A stretch of DNA of 64,000 nucleotides, from NCBI RefSeq assembly GCF_023100905.1, contig NZ_CP064686.1, positions 4,650,001 through 4,714,000 on the forward strand, read 5' to 3'. The DNA comes from Bradyrhizobium sp. 4. GTDB taxonomy: Bacteria > Pseudomonadota > Alphaproteobacteria > Rhizobiales > Xanthobacteraceae. Below, one piece after another: positions 27,381 to 36,143 of this stretch (the first letter of the stretch is position 1; each line of letters starts with the position of its first letter). The notes beneath the pieces are model-generated. The model was given only the letters and a program-made list of their open reading frames with translations. It did not search any database and had not been told where the DNA came from. The position numbers and the translations under genes are program-made.

Positions 27381-28766
27381 ATGTGGAACCGCCCGAGGTT
27401 CGATCTCAAAGTCCGTCTGACGTTGCGCGTGGCCGCGATATCGGCCGCCTGCTTCGCCGCCATCTCCGCTTATTTCCTGATTACGGCCGACCGCGCGGCG
27501 CATGCGCGCCTCGACGATATCGCCGCCATCGTGGCCAAGACGCTGGAGCTGCAGCAGGGCAAGATCCAGTGGGTCGCGAGCCCGCGCTCGGACTTTCCCA
27601 ACCTCGACCCCGTTTCGGCTTATGTGATGACGCCCGGCCTGTGCCTGGCGTTCCGCGGCACCAGCGGCGACGTCCTCCAGCGCTTCTGCAGCGGCGCGCC
27701 CGTTCCGGCGAACCCGCCGCCGCAAGCCTTCACGGCCTTCTATCGCGGCTTGTTCGACCCCGGCCGAGAAGCCGCACGGCCGGTAATCGTGCGCGGGACG
27801 AAGCTCGGCGAGGCCGTGGTCTCGGTCGAGCCGGCCGTGCAGACCGCGGAGGCCTGGCACGAGGCCGGCCGCCTGATGCTCGCGCTGGCGATCGCGCTGC
27901 CGCTGCTCTGCGCGCTGGTCTACGCCGCGCTGGCACGCGCGCTGCGCCCCACCCGCATGATCCGCACCGGCCTCGAGCGGATTGCCGCCAACGACCTCAC
28001 CACGCGGCTGCCGCCGTTCGACCTTGCCGAGCTCTCCGCGATCCGCGACGGCTTCAACCATCTCGCCGAAAGCCTCGAGACCGCGCTTGCCGAACGCAGC
28101 GAGCTGACGCGGAAGCTGATCGCGCTCCAGGACGAGGAGCGCCGCCATCTCGCGCGCGAGCTGCATGACGAGTTCGGCCAGTCGCTCGCCGCCATCCGCG
28201 CGCTCGCCTCCTCCGCCCGCCAGACCGCCGCGCAGGACTGCCCTTCCCTGCTTGGCGAATGCGACGGCATCGCGCGGACCGCAACCGGCATGATGGAGAC
28301 GTTGCGCGGCACGCTGTTCCGGCTGCGGCCGCCCGATGTCGAGGAGCTCGGGCTCGTCGCCAGCCTCGAGGGCCTGGTCGCGGGCTGGAACGGGCGCAGC
28401 CGCGGCGAGACGCGTTTCTCGATCCGGTTCGACGGCGCATTCGAGACCCTGCCGGCCACAATCAGCGCCAGCCTCTACCGGATCGTGCAGGAGGCGCTCA
28501 CCAATGCCGCCAAGCATGCCGTCGCCACGCGAGTCAGCCTGGAATTGAAGATGGGGGCGAGCGATATCGCGCTTGCGATCGACGATGACGGACGCGCGAC
28601 CGATTCCGTCGCGAAATCGGGAATGGGCCTGCTCGGCATGCGCGAGCGCGTCGCAGCTTTGCGCGGCCAATTGAGCTTCGAGGCCTCGCCGAACGGCGGC
28701 TCCGCACTGCGCGTGGTCATTCCGCTCGCAGCCGCCGATCGGCCGCCGCTGGAGCACGCCGCATGA
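27381..28766 (+). CDS. NarL-type membrane sensor histidine kinase
   Basis: The 461-residue protein has a membrane helix at about 10-32, a periplasmic sensor of about 120 residues, a second helix near 163-185 and a HAMP segment (RALRPTRMIRTGLERIA). The HisKA_3 motif is DEERRHLARELHDEFGQSL, and the HATPase domain includes LYRIVQEALTNAAKHA and GMGLLGMRERV. It is translationally coupled to the response regulator gene (ATGA overlap). The signal is unknown. Confidence 0.93.
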   Translation: MWNRPRFDLKVRLTLRVAAISAACFAAISAYFLITADRAAHARLDDIAAIVAKTLELQQGKIQWVASPRSDFPNLDPVSAYVMTPGLCLAFRGTSGDVLQRFCSGAPVPANPPPQAFTAFYRGLFDPGREAARPVIVRGTKLGEAVVSVEPAVQTAEAWHEAGRLMLALAIALPLLCALVYAALARALRPTRMIRTGLERIAANDLTTRLPPFDLAELSAIRDGFNHLAESLETALAERSELTRKLIALQDEERRHLARELHDEFGQSLAAIRALASSARQTAAQDCPSLLGECDGIARTATGMMETLRGTLFRLRPPDVEELGLVASLEGLVAGWNGRSRGETRFSIRFDGAFETLPATISASLYRIVQEALTNAAKHAVATRVSLELKMGASDIALAIDDDGRATDSVAKSGMGLLGMRERVAALRGQLSFEASPNGGSALRVVIPLAAADRPPLEHAA

Positions 28767-29425
28767 GCGCGGCCGACGCCACCATTCTGCTGGTCGACGA
28801 CCATTCCGTCGTCCGCGAGGGCTACCGCTCCGTGCTCCAGAAGCAGCCGGGACTACGCGTCATCGCCGAAGCCGCTGACGGCGCGGAGGCCTACCGTCTC
28901 TACAAATCGGAGGCGCCCGACCTCGTCATCATGGATCTGAGCATGCCCGGCATCGGCGGCATCGAGGCGGTCCGGCGCATCAGGCAGTGGGACAAGGGCG
29001 CGAGAATCCTCGTCTTCACCATGCATGAAAACGCCGGGTTTGCCGTGCAGGCGATCCGCGCCGGTGCCAGGGGCTACGTCACCAAGACCAGTCCGCCAGA
29101 GACGCTGGTGCGCGCCGTGATGGACGTGCTCGCCGGCAAGATCGCGATCAGCCCCGACATCGACCATGAGCTCGCGCTGAGCCGGCTGGCCGGGGAAAGT
29201 TCTGCCGCCGACGTCCTCACGCCGCGTGAGTTCGAGGTGCTGCGGCTGCTGCTCGCCGAGAACACGACAGAGGAGATCGCGGAGACACTCCATGTCAGCC
29301 CCAAGACGGTGGCGAACCTGCATTCTCTGATCAAGGACAAGCTCGGTGTCGGCTCCGACATCGAGCTGGTCCGGCTGGCGCTGCGCCAAGGCATCTTGAC
29401 GGAGGTCGATCTCGGCGAGGCCTGA
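28763..29425 (+). CDS. NarL/FixJ-type response regulator
   Basis: The 220-residue regulator has a receiver domain (LLVDDHSVVREGY, phospho-Asp in LVIMDLSMPGIGG, Lys in YVTKTS). It ends in a LuxR-type HTH (LTPREFEVLRLLLAENTTEEIAETLHVSPKTV). It pairs with the upstream kinase, whose stop it overlaps by four bases. Likely targets are the divergent DUF3280 gene or the convergent membrane protein gene next to it. Confidence 0.94.
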   Translation: MSAADATILLVDDHSVVREGYRSVLQKQPGLRVIAEAADGAEAYRLYKSEAPDLVIMDLSMPGIGGIEAVRRIRQWDKGARILVFTMHENAGFAVQAIRAGARGYVTKTSPPETLVRAVMDVLAGKIAISPDIDHELALSRLAGESSAADVLTPREFEVLRLLLAENTTEEIAETLHVSPKTVANLHSLIKDKLGVGSDIELVRLALRQGILTEVDLGEA

Positions 29426-29429
29426 TCGC

Positions 29430-30272
29430 TCAGGCCAGATAGCGCGTGAGATAGCCTTCCATCGCGTAGAGCGCACAGAGCGCGAGGCTCGACCACACGG
29501 CGACGGTGAAATACAGGAACATCCAGGTCAGCTCGCCCTTCCAGTGCGCGATGTCGTGGGTCACGACCCAGCGGGTCGAAACGTCATGCAAGCCTTCGAG
29601 GAAGCCGAGCAACCTGTTGCCCTCTTCATGCCCTGCCCGCCAGCGGCTGAGATACATCGGCACGTCGACGGTGACGAGGAAGGCCAGGAAGCAGGCGATG
29701 CCGACGATGCCGGCAATCAGCGCCCACCGCACCGGCCCCTGGAATTCCGGCATCAGCCGGCACAGCGCGATGCCCGCGAGGAAGAATGTCACGGCCCAAA
29801 GCGAGTTCTCGATTGCGTTGAAGAGGAAGTTGGTCGTCACCACCGCATACCAGGAGAAGCACTCCGCGATGATGATGATCGGCACGATCACCCACGCGAT
29901 GTTCACGACCGTCTCGGCGCCCGTCATGGTCCCGAGTTGATGCAGGATGACCGCCCATTGCGCGGCGAAGCACAGCTCGGCCACGGTCGCGACCGTGCGG
30001 CCGACGAAGACGCTGGAGAGCCAGGTGTCGAACAGGCAGATGCGCTGCACGTCGGCGCGCGGCAGGAAGGAACGGAAGGCGCAGCCGAAGACATAGCCGG
30101 CGCAGAGCAGGAACATCAGCCCGATGTCGGAGCCACTACTGAGGCTGCCGGAGGGCGTCGGCCAGAACGCGCGGTACAGCATGAACCAGACGAGAATGTT
30201 GGCAGCACTGACCAGCGTCAGGGACCCCCACCACCACGCGAGGGGATTCGTCCGCGCCTGCCACTGCAACAT
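29430..30272 (-). CDS. Polytopic membrane protein of unknown function
   Basis: This 280-residue protein has about seven membrane helices (for example AWWWGSLTLVSAANILVWFML and VVNIAWVIVPIIIIAECFSW). I do not recognise the family. Tryptophan and histidine in membrane-adjacent positions (HDIAHWKGELTW) are notable. The ATG at 30272 follows GGAGCGATTC. The gene is convergent with the response regulator, four bases apart, and divergent from the IclR regulator. Confidence 0.8.
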   Translation of the reverse strand: MLQWQARTNPLAWWWGSLTLVSAANILVWFMLYRAFWPTPSGSLSSGSDIGLMFLLCAGYVFGCAFRSFLPRADVQRICLFDTWLSSVFVGRTVATVAELCFAAQWAVILHQLGTMTGAETVVNIAWVIVPIIIIAECFSWYAVVTTNFLFNAIENSLWAVTFFLAGIALCRLMPEFQGPVRWALIAGIVGIACFLAFLVTVDVPMYLSRWRAGHEEGNRLLGFLEGLHDVSTRWVVTHDIAHWKGELTWMFLYFTVAVWSSLALCALYAMEGYLTRYLA

Positions 30273-30406
30273 GAATCGCTCCGATGTAATCGATATGACA
30301 TTCAGTCGTAATAAACCTGTCACAACAAGCCACGGAATCGCGACGAAAATCTGTGCGCGGCGGAGCCCTTCGCGCACATTTTATCCCCGCCGGCAAAGCC
30401 GCTCCG

Positions 30407-30423
30407 TGTCCGTATAGTGGACA
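30407..30423. promoter_or_regulatory. Inverted repeat, IclR operator candidate
   Basis: TGTCCGTATAGTGGACA has five-base arms TGTCC/GGACA around seven bases, 60 bases upstream of the IclR-family start. A further TTGGACA-like half lies at 30448-30453. Symmetric TGGAC-type sites are typical of IclR family members. Confidence 0.5.
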
Positions 30424-30482
30424 TAACGGCACATTTTCTGAATCTATTGGACAACGGGCGAGACCGGGTTCATTAAGCCCGC

Positions 30483-31361
30483 ATGGCCAGAACCGCGTCC
30501 AAACCGATCCGCGCCTCCTCGTCCGCCGCCGCCGTGCTGGCGGACAGCGTCGATGACGCTGCGTTCGCGATGACGCTGGCAAAAGGTCTCGTGGTGCTCG
30601 AAGCGTTCAAGGCGGGGGCGACGCAGCTCGGCAACATGGAGCTGTCGACGCTGACCGGGATTCCGCGCCCGACGGTGGCGCGACTGACTCATACGCTCGC
30701 CGAGCTCGGCTACCTCCGCTACGATGCCGAACGCGCCAAATATCGCGTCGGCGCGCGTGCACTTCGCATGGCGCATCCGCTGCTCGCTGACATGCAGTTC
30801 CGCCAGGTCGCGCGTCCGATGATGCAGGAGCTGGCACAAAGCGTGCGCGGCACGGTCTCGATCGGCCTGCTCGATGCGACCTCCATGATCTATGTCGAGA
30901 CCGCGCGCTCCGGCGACGTCGGCCCGCACGTCCCCGACATCGGCATGCCCATTTCCGTGGTGATGACGGCAATGGGCCGTGCCGCGGCGGCGACCTTGCC
31001 GCAGGCCGATGCCGCGCAGCTCGAAGAGCGCATTGCAAGCGAGGATACTGAGCTGTGGTCGGCCTTCCGCGAGACCTACCGCGCCGGCCTCGCACAATGC
31101 GCCAGCCGCGGGTTTTGCACGTGCTTCGGCGAGTACATCGCCTCGATCCATGCGGTCGCGGCGCCGCTGTTTCATGCGCGTGAGGCGAAGCAGGCCTTTT
31201 CGATCAATTGCGGCATTCCCGCATTCCGGCTCCAGCCCGGCCAGCTGGAGGGCGAGATCGGCCCGCGCATTGCCGCCCTTGCCGACAGCATCCGCACCAT
31301 GATTGGGGCGGCGCCGCCCACCGAAACACAAAAGCAAAACAAGAAGAGCGCCAAGCGATGA
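30483..31361 (+). CDS. IclR-family transcriptional regulator
   Basis: The 292-residue protein has an IclR winged helix at about 30-95 (FAMTLAKGLVVLEAF, LSTLTGIPRPTVARLTHTL). A C-terminal effector-binding domain follows, with family features such as GTVSIGLLDATSMIYVE and GIPAF. The last 20 residues are lysine/glutamine-rich. Two solute-binding protein genes follow on the same strand, so it may sense the compound they bind. An inverted repeat at 30407-30423 suits autoregulation. Confidence 0.92.
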   Translation: MARTASKPIRASSSAAAVLADSVDDAAFAMTLAKGLVVLEAFKAGATQLGNMELSTLTGIPRPTVARLTHTLAELGYLRYDAERAKYRVGARALRMAHPLLADMQFRQVARPMMQELAQSVRGTVSIGLLDATSMIYVETARSGDVGPHVPDIGMPISVVMTAMGRAAAATLPQADAAQLEERIASEDTELWSAFRETYRAGLAQCASRGFCTCFGEYIASIHAVAAPLFHAREAKQAFSINCGIPAFRLQPGQLEGEIGPRIAALADSIRTMIGAAPPTETQKQNKKSAKR

Positions 31362-31397
31362 ACAAGGCAATCGGCGCTCCGCCACCGGGAGGCCACC

Positions 31398-32372
31398 ATG
31401 ACCGTCACACGGCGAACATTTTTGGGCACCCTCGCCCTTTCGCTATCCGGACTTCCATTTACTGCACGCGCTGAGGACGCCTGGCCGTCGCGTATGGTGC
31501 GGCTGATCTCGCCTTACGGGCCCGGCGGCTCCAACGACATCTCGCTGCGGCTGCTGGCCGAAGAGTTCGGCCGCAACCTGCACCAGCAGTTTATCGTCGA
31601 AAACAAGCCGGGCGCCGGCACGCGCATCGCCAACGACACGGTCGCGCATGCGCCGGGCGATGGCTACACACTTCTCTATGTCGCGGCCCCCTACGCCACC
31701 GCCGAAGCGCTGTTCGGCAAGCTGACCTATGAGCGTAAGGATCTGCAGCCGGTCGCGATGGCGGTGATCGCGCCGCTGTTCCTGATCATCAGCGCGGACG
31801 CGCCGTTCAAGACGCTTCCCGAATTGATCGCCTACGGCAAATCGAAGCCGGATGGCCTGACCTTCGCCTCGCCCGGTGCCGGCTCGCAGCCACATCTTGC
31901 CGGCGAACTCCTGTTCAGGGATGCCGGTGTCAAGGGGCTCAACATCCCATTCCGTGGCGATGCCGCGTCCTACACCGAGCTGCTCGCCGGCCGCGTCGAT
32001 GCCACGCTGACGGCGCTGCCGACCGCACTGCCTTACATCCAGAGCGGCAAGTTCATTGTGCTCGGCGTTGCATCGGCCGAACGCAGCGCGCTCTATCCGC
32101 AGGCGCCGACCTTGCGCGAGCAGGGTTTTCCCAACGTGGCTGCGGCCGGCTGGTACGGCTTCATGGCGCCTTCGACGACGCCGCGCGCCATCGTCGACAA
32201 GCTGCAGGCCGAAGTGCTGCGCGCGCTGGCCGAGCCGGCGATCAAGGACAAGCTGACCGCCCAGGGCCTCGAAGTGCGCGCCGGCACCGCGGCCGAATTC
32301 GGCCAGTTCATCGACAACGAAACAAAAAAGTGGACCGGGCTGATCCGCGAGGCCGGCCTCAAGGGCGAGTGA
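31398..32372 (+). CDS. TctC/Bug-type periplasmic solute-binding protein
   Basis: The 324-residue protein carries a Tat-like signal (TRRTFLGTLALSLSG) and the Bug/TctC fold: ISPYGPGGSNDISLRLLAE, VENKPGAGTRIA, FASPGAGSQPH and PFRGDAA. Members deliver carboxylates to tripartite tricarboxylate transporters. No tctA or tctB gene is in the window, so it is an orphan receptor, as is frequent in this superfamily. Confidence 0.92.
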   Translation: MTVTRRTFLGTLALSLSGLPFTARAEDAWPSRMVRLISPYGPGGSNDISLRLLAEEFGRNLHQQFIVENKPGAGTRIANDTVAHAPGDGYTLLYVAAPYATAEALFGKLTYERKDLQPVAMAVIAPLFLIISADAPFKTLPELIAYGKSKPDGLTFASPGAGSQPHLAGELLFRDAGVKGLNIPFRGDAASYTELLAGRVDATLTALPTALPYIQSGKFIVLGVASAERSALYPQAPTLREQGFPNVAAAGWYGFMAPSTTPRAIVDKLQAEVLRALAEPAIKDKLTAQGLEVRAGTAAEFGQFIDNETKKWTGLIREAGLKGE

Positions 32373-32394
32373 CAGTCACGAACGGGGAATGGGA

Positions 32395-33615
32395 ATGAAA
32401 AAACTACTTCTCAAACATGTCGCGGCAGCCGCGATCGCTCTCGCGCTATCGATCCCGGGAGCACAGGCGCAGAAGAAATACGATCCCGGCGCTTCCGACA
32501 CCGAGATCAAGGTCGGCCAGACCGTCCCGCTCAGCGGGCCGGCCTCGGCCTATGCCGTCATCGGCAAGACCCAGGCCGCCTACATGAAGATGATCAACGA
32601 CCAGGGCGGCGTCAACGGCCGCAAGGTCAATCTGATCCAGTATGACGATGCCTATTCGCCTCCGAAGACGGTTGAGCAGACCCGCAAGCTGGTCGAAAGC
32701 GACGAGGTGCTGCTGACCTTCCAGATCATCGGCACGGCGCCTAATGTCGCCGTGCAAAAATATCTTAACGCCAAGAAGGTCCCGCAGCTCTTCGCGGCAA
32801 CGGGCGCGGCGCGTTTCACCGATCCGAAGAACTTCCCCTGGACCATGGGCTTCAACCCCTCCTACCTCGTCGAAGGCCGGATCTACGCGCAATATATTCT
32901 GAAGAACCATCCGAACGCCAAGGTCGGCGTGCTCTATCAGAACGACGATCTCGGCAAGGACTACCTCGCCGGCTTCAAAGCAGGTCTCGGTGACAAGTCG
33001 AAGATGATCGTCGCCGAGACGTCCTACGAGATCACCGAGCCGACCATCGATTCGCAGATCCTGCGGTTGAAGGATGCAGGTGCCGACGTGCTGTTCAGCG
33101 CCACAACGCCGAAACAGGCCGCGCAGGCGATCAAGAAGGTTGCCGAGATCGGCTGGAAGCCGCTGCACATCATCGACATCAACGCCTCCTCGGTCAGCGC
33201 GGTGCTGAAACCCGCCGGACTCGACAACGCCAAGGGCGTCGTCAGCGTCGGTTATGTCAAGGATTCGGCCGACCCCGAATGGAAGGACGATCCCGGCATG
33301 AAGCGATATCTCGCCTTCATGGCCAAATACTACCCGGAGGGCGACAGGGATTCGAACCTGAACGTCTACGGCTATATCACCGCGCAGCTGCTGGTGCAGG
33401 TGCTGAAGCAATGCGGCGACGATCTCACGCGCGAGAACGTGATGCGCCAGGCCGCCAGCCTGAACAACATCACACTCGACCTGACGCTGCCGGGCATCTC
33501 GGTGACGACGACGCCGACCGACTACCGCGTCAACAAGCAGTTCCAGATGGTGCAGTTCGACGGCCAGCGCTGGCAGAAACTCGGCGACATCGTCACGGAC
33601 GAGGCGAAGGAATGA
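32395..33615 (+). CDS. LivK-type ABC transporter substrate-binding protein
   Basis: The 406-residue periplasmic protein has a signal peptide (KKLLLKHVAAAAIALALSIPGAQAQ). It matches branched-chain amino-acid-type receptors (IKVGQTVPLSGPAS, GVNGRKVNLIQYDD, FATG-like TGAARFTDP). The ATG at 32395 follows GGGGAATGGGA; an ATG six bases earlier is also possible. The membrane and ATPase genes of a Liv-type ABC transporter are absent nearby. It sits 22 bases after the TctC-type gene, an unusual pairing of two receptor classes. Confidence 0.92.
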   Translation: MKKLLLKHVAAAAIALALSIPGAQAQKKYDPGASDTEIKVGQTVPLSGPASAYAVIGKTQAAYMKMINDQGGVNGRKVNLIQYDDAYSPPKTVEQTRKLVESDEVLLTFQIIGTAPNVAVQKYLNAKKVPQLFAATGAARFTDPKNFPWTMGFNPSYLVEGRIYAQYILKNHPNAKVGVLYQNDDLGKDYLAGFKAGLGDKSKMIVAETSYEITEPTIDSQILRLKDAGADVLFSATTPKQAAQAIKKVAEIGWKPLHIIDINASSVSAVLKPAGLDNAKGVVSVGYVKDSADPEWKDDPGMKRYLAFMAKYYPEGDRDSNLNVYGYITAQLLVQVLKQCGDDLTRENVMRQAASLNNITLDLTLPGISVTTTPTDYRVNKQFQMVQFDGQRWQKLGDIVTDEAKE

Positions 33616-33616
33616 A

Positions 33617-33639
33617 GCGCCCCTCATCCTGAGGGGCGC
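33617..33639. terminator. Hairpin after the LivK-type gene, start of an intergenic repeat
   Basis: GCGCCCCTC-ATCCT-GAGGGGCGC forms a nine-pair stem right after the TGA at 33613-33615. No long T-run follows. The next 80 bases (CTTCGAGGCGGCCGCTCC and onward) continue as GC-rich sequence that looks like another dispersed intergenic repeat. Confidence 0.5.
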
Positions 33640-33736
33640 GCGCCTTGAAGAATGAAGGCCTCACCGATGGTCCTCGTGCTTCGAGGCGGCCGCTCCGCGG
33701 CCTCCTCGGCATGAAGGAGGAAGGTGGCTGCTCGCC

Positions 33737-34228
33737 CTATCTCTTCATCCCGCCCACATAGGCCGCGAGCTTGTCGAGCGTCTGGTAGCCGTATTCGACG
33801 GCACCGAAGCTGATCATGCCGTCGCGCCGCGCCGTGCTCGACGCCAGCTGCCGCATCATCAGAACCGTCTTGCCGTTGCTCTGTTCGGCGAAGGTGACGG
33901 TGAAACGGAACATTCCGGGATCCTCGTCCTGGTCGTCGCCGTGATCCATCTCCAACAGCGACGGTCGCTCGATGCGGCGGAAGCGCATGCGGTTCGGGTA
34001 GACCGTGCCGTCCGGGCCGATCATGTTGAAGCGCCAGACGCCGCCGACCCGCACGTCGATCTCGAAGGTCTCGAGCTTAAAACCCTTCGGCCCGAACCAT
34101 TGCGGCAGGTGCTTTGGGTCGGACCACGCTTCGAACACCAGATCGCGCGGCGCGTCGATCACGCGCGACATCACGATCTCGCGGTCGAGCGACCATAGCG
34201 ACAGGGCGGGATTGGCAGAATTCGTCAT
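33737..34228 (-). CDS. SRPBCC/AHSA1-family protein
   Basis: The 163-residue START-like protein has the AHSA1 pattern (IVMSRVIDAPRDLVFEAWSDPKHLPQWFGP, VGGVWRFNMIGPDG). Members have a hydrophobic ligand cavity, and many sit in two-gene operons with ArsR regulators, exactly as here: the ArsR gene ends two bases upstream. The ligand is unknown. Confidence 0.9.
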   Translation of the reverse strand: MTNSANPALSLWSLDREIVMSRVIDAPRDLVFEAWSDPKHLPQWFGPKGFKLETFEIDVRVGGVWRFNMIGPDGTVYPNRMRFRRIERPSLLEMDHGDDQDEDPGMFRFTVTFAEQSNGKTVLMMRQLASSTARRDGMISFGAVEYGYQTLDKLAAYVGGMKR

Positions 34229-34230
34229 CG

Positions 34231-34635
34231 TCAGGAACCTTTCCGTTTGGTTGTCTTGCCGGTCGTCTTGTTACTTGTCTTGGACGGCCGCTTGGCAGCG
34301 GCCCTGTCTTTCTTCAGCTTCATCACGTAGGCGTCGAAGCGATCAAGCCGCGCCTCCCAGATCGCGCGCTGATGCTGGAACCAGTCCTCCGCAGTGAGGA
34401 GCGCGTCAGGACTGAGGCGGCAGGTGCGCACGCGCCCCGATTTCTCCGACAGGATGAGACCGCTCATCTCCAGCACGTGGATGTGTTTCATGAAGCTCGG
34501 CAGCGCCATCTCGAAGGGATCGGCAAGCTCGCCGACCGACGCCTCACCTGCGCAGAGCCGCATCACGATCGCCCGCCGGGTGGGATCGGCAAGGGCCGCG
34601 AAAACCTGATCGAGTTGGAATAGTTGGTTAGCCAT
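34231..34635 (-). CDS. ArsR-family transcriptional regulator
   Basis: The 134-residue protein has a winged helix (LDQVFAALADPTRRAIVMRLC, VGELADPFEMALPSFMKHIHVL) without the metal-binding Cys motif. It belongs to the branch paired with SRPBCC proteins. The C-terminal 25 residues are Lys/Thr-rich. Two identical inverted repeats lie at and upstream of its start codon, so strong autorepression is likely. Confidence 0.92.
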   Translation of the reverse strand: MANQLFQLDQVFAALADPTRRAIVMRLCAGEASVGELADPFEMALPSFMKHIHVLEMSGLILSEKSGRVRTCRLSPDALLTAEDWFQHQRAIWEARLDRFDAYVMKLKKDRAAAKRPSKTSNKTTGKTTKRKGS

Positions 34636-34643
34636 GAGGCTAA
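34628..34643. promoter_or_regulatory. ArsR operator candidate O1, over the start codon
   Basis: TTAGCC-ATGA-GGCTAA is a perfect inverted repeat that covers the minus-strand start codon (34633-34635) of the ArsR gene. Its outer arms TTAGC/GCTAA are the same as in the second site 49 bases away. Confidence 0.62.
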
Positions 34644-34676
34644 CTATAGGACTGTCGCCATCCGGCGTCAACATTG

Positions 34677-34692
34677 TTAGCCAATTAGCTAA
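34677..34692. promoter_or_regulatory. ArsR operator candidate O2
   Basis: TTAGC-N6-GCTAA repeats the O1 arms and spacing. The centre-to-centre distance to O1 is 49 bases, close to five helical turns, which would place two dimers on one face of the DNA. Confidence 0.6.
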
Positions 34693-34709
34693 GTTAATTT
34701 TGCCGACTG

Positions 34710-34796
34710 GTAGCCTGGATGAAGCGAAGCGTAATCGGGGGCCGCTCGCTCGGCTGCGGCACTTTCCCGGATTGCGCTTCGCTCCATCCAGGCTAC
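34710..34796. repeat. Dispersed palindrome, GTAGCCTGGATG family
   Basis: The left arm starts GTAGCCTGGATGAAGCGAAG and the right arm ends GCTTCGCTCCATCCAGGCTAC, with GATT/AATC and CCCGG/CGGGG inside, so the unit folds into a long imperfect hairpin. The loop contains GCCGCTCGCTCGGCTGCGGC, itself partly symmetric. It is clearly a repeat-type element; only one copy is in this window. Confidence 0.65.
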
Positions 34797-34908
34797 GGAC
34801 TGTCGCAAGGCTCCGCAGACGGAACCCACCACGCGCGATCGTGAATAGGGGGGCACGGTCCTTCCCGCTACAAGAGACCGGGGGCGCATCGAATCCTGCG
34901 CCAGAGTC

Positions 34909-36072
34909 GTGCCGTCTGTTGTCACCTCATCGTACCTCACCCGACGGGCGCTGGCCCGGGCTGCGCTCGTTCCGCTCGCGCTTGCCTGGCCGCGCGGCGC
35001 CGCCGCGGATTCCGACATGATCGCGCAGATGCGCGACATCGTCGCGAACGAGCTGGCGCCGACCGCAACGCCGGACCAGCCGGGCGGTCTGGCCGCCGCG
35101 CTTTATGCCGGCAACCATGTCGAGTTCTTCAACTACGGCTTTGCCGACGACGCCACGCGAAGGCCGGTCACGCCGGACACGCTGTTCAACCTCGGTTCCC
35201 TGCGCAAGCCGTTCGAGGCGACACTGGTCGCGCTCGGCACCCTACGCGGCGAGCTGCGGCTCGACGATCGTCTGGTGAAATATCTCCCGGAGCTCACCGG
35301 CGACTATATCCGCCGCGTCACCGTCGGCGAGCTCGTCACGCACACGTCAGGCATGCTGCTGCCGACCGACCATCCGCCCTGGCCGAGCGACACGTTTTCC
35401 CGCGCGCAGCTCATCGACATGTTCAACAGCTGGAGACCGCAAGCCGGCGAAGCGCCCGGCAAGCAGCGCGTCTACAGCCACGCCGGCTACGTCCTGCTTC
35501 AGCTCGTGCTCGAGCGCTGTTACGGCGCTCCGATCTCGACCCTGTTCGAACAACGCATCCTCAGGCCGATCGGCATGAATGCGACCTCATTGCCTGAACG
35601 CGGCGAAGACAGCCGTGCCGTCATGGACGAGGCCTGGATGCAGCGCGCGGTCCAGGGCTACTCGGATCAGGGCATGGCGATCGGCTCCATCGGCAACCAG
35701 CAGAGCTATTTTGATTTCCCCGGCACGGGCCAGATGTTTTCCTCACCGCGGGATCTCTCGATCTTCGTTGCCGCCTGCGTCGACGGCCGATCGATCGATC
35801 CGCATTTGCGCGAGGCATTGCGGATGACACAGCACGAGATTTTCCGCGTCGACGAGAGGTTCGGACAGGGAATGGCCTGGGAGACGGTGCATCTTCCAGG
35901 CGTCACCGTCGTCGACAAGCCGGGTGGGCTCAACAACGCCTCCGGCTATATCGGCATCGTGCCCGCACAGCGGATCGGCATCGTGTTGCTGGCAAATCGC
36001 GGCGAATACCCGCACGAGATCGCCCGCTACAAGATCCTGCCCGCGCTGGCGAAGCTCATGGGCCCGCACTGA
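34909..36072 (+). CDS. Class C beta-lactamase-fold serine hydrolase
   Basis: The 387-residue protein has a Tat-like N-terminus (YLTRRALARAALVPLALAWPRG). It carries the penicillin-binding/beta-lactamase fold: SLRK with Ser97 and Lys100, and YSH at 189-191 where class C enzymes have YxN. KPGGLNNASG stands in place of KTG. These changes argue for an esterase or peptidase-like hydrolase rather than AmpC. The GTG start is chosen from the signal-like N-terminus. A strong bidirectional terminator follows. Confidence 0.86.
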   Translation: MPSVVTSSYLTRRALARAALVPLALAWPRGAAADSDMIAQMRDIVANELAPTATPDQPGGLAAALYAGNHVEFFNYGFADDATRRPVTPDTLFNLGSLRKPFEATLVALGTLRGELRLDDRLVKYLPELTGDYIRRVTVGELVTHTSGMLLPTDHPPWPSDTFSRAQLIDMFNSWRPQAGEAPGKQRVYSHAGYVLLQLVLERCYGAPISTLFEQRILRPIGMNATSLPERGEDSRAVMDEAWMQRAVQGYSDQGMAIGSIGNQQSYFDFPGTGQMFSSPRDLSIFVAACVDGRSIDPHLREALRMTQHEIFRVDERFGQGMAWETVHLPGVTVVDKPGGLNNASGYIGIVPAQRIGIVLLANRGEYPHEIARYKILPALAKLMGPH

Positions 36073-36089
36073 ACACATCCCTTAAAACA

Positions 36090-36116
36090 GAAAGCCCCGG
36101 CTGAGCCGGGGCTTTC
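36090..36116. terminator. Bidirectional hairpin terminator
   Basis: GAAAGCCCCGGC-TGA-GCCGGGGCTTTC is a perfect 12-pair stem with a three-base loop, between the convergent hydrolase (end 36072) and outer-membrane protein (end 36144). A- and T-rich ends on both sides allow termination in both directions. Confidence 0.85.
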
Positions 36117-36143
36117 CACGCCAGATCAGAAACGGGATGAAGC

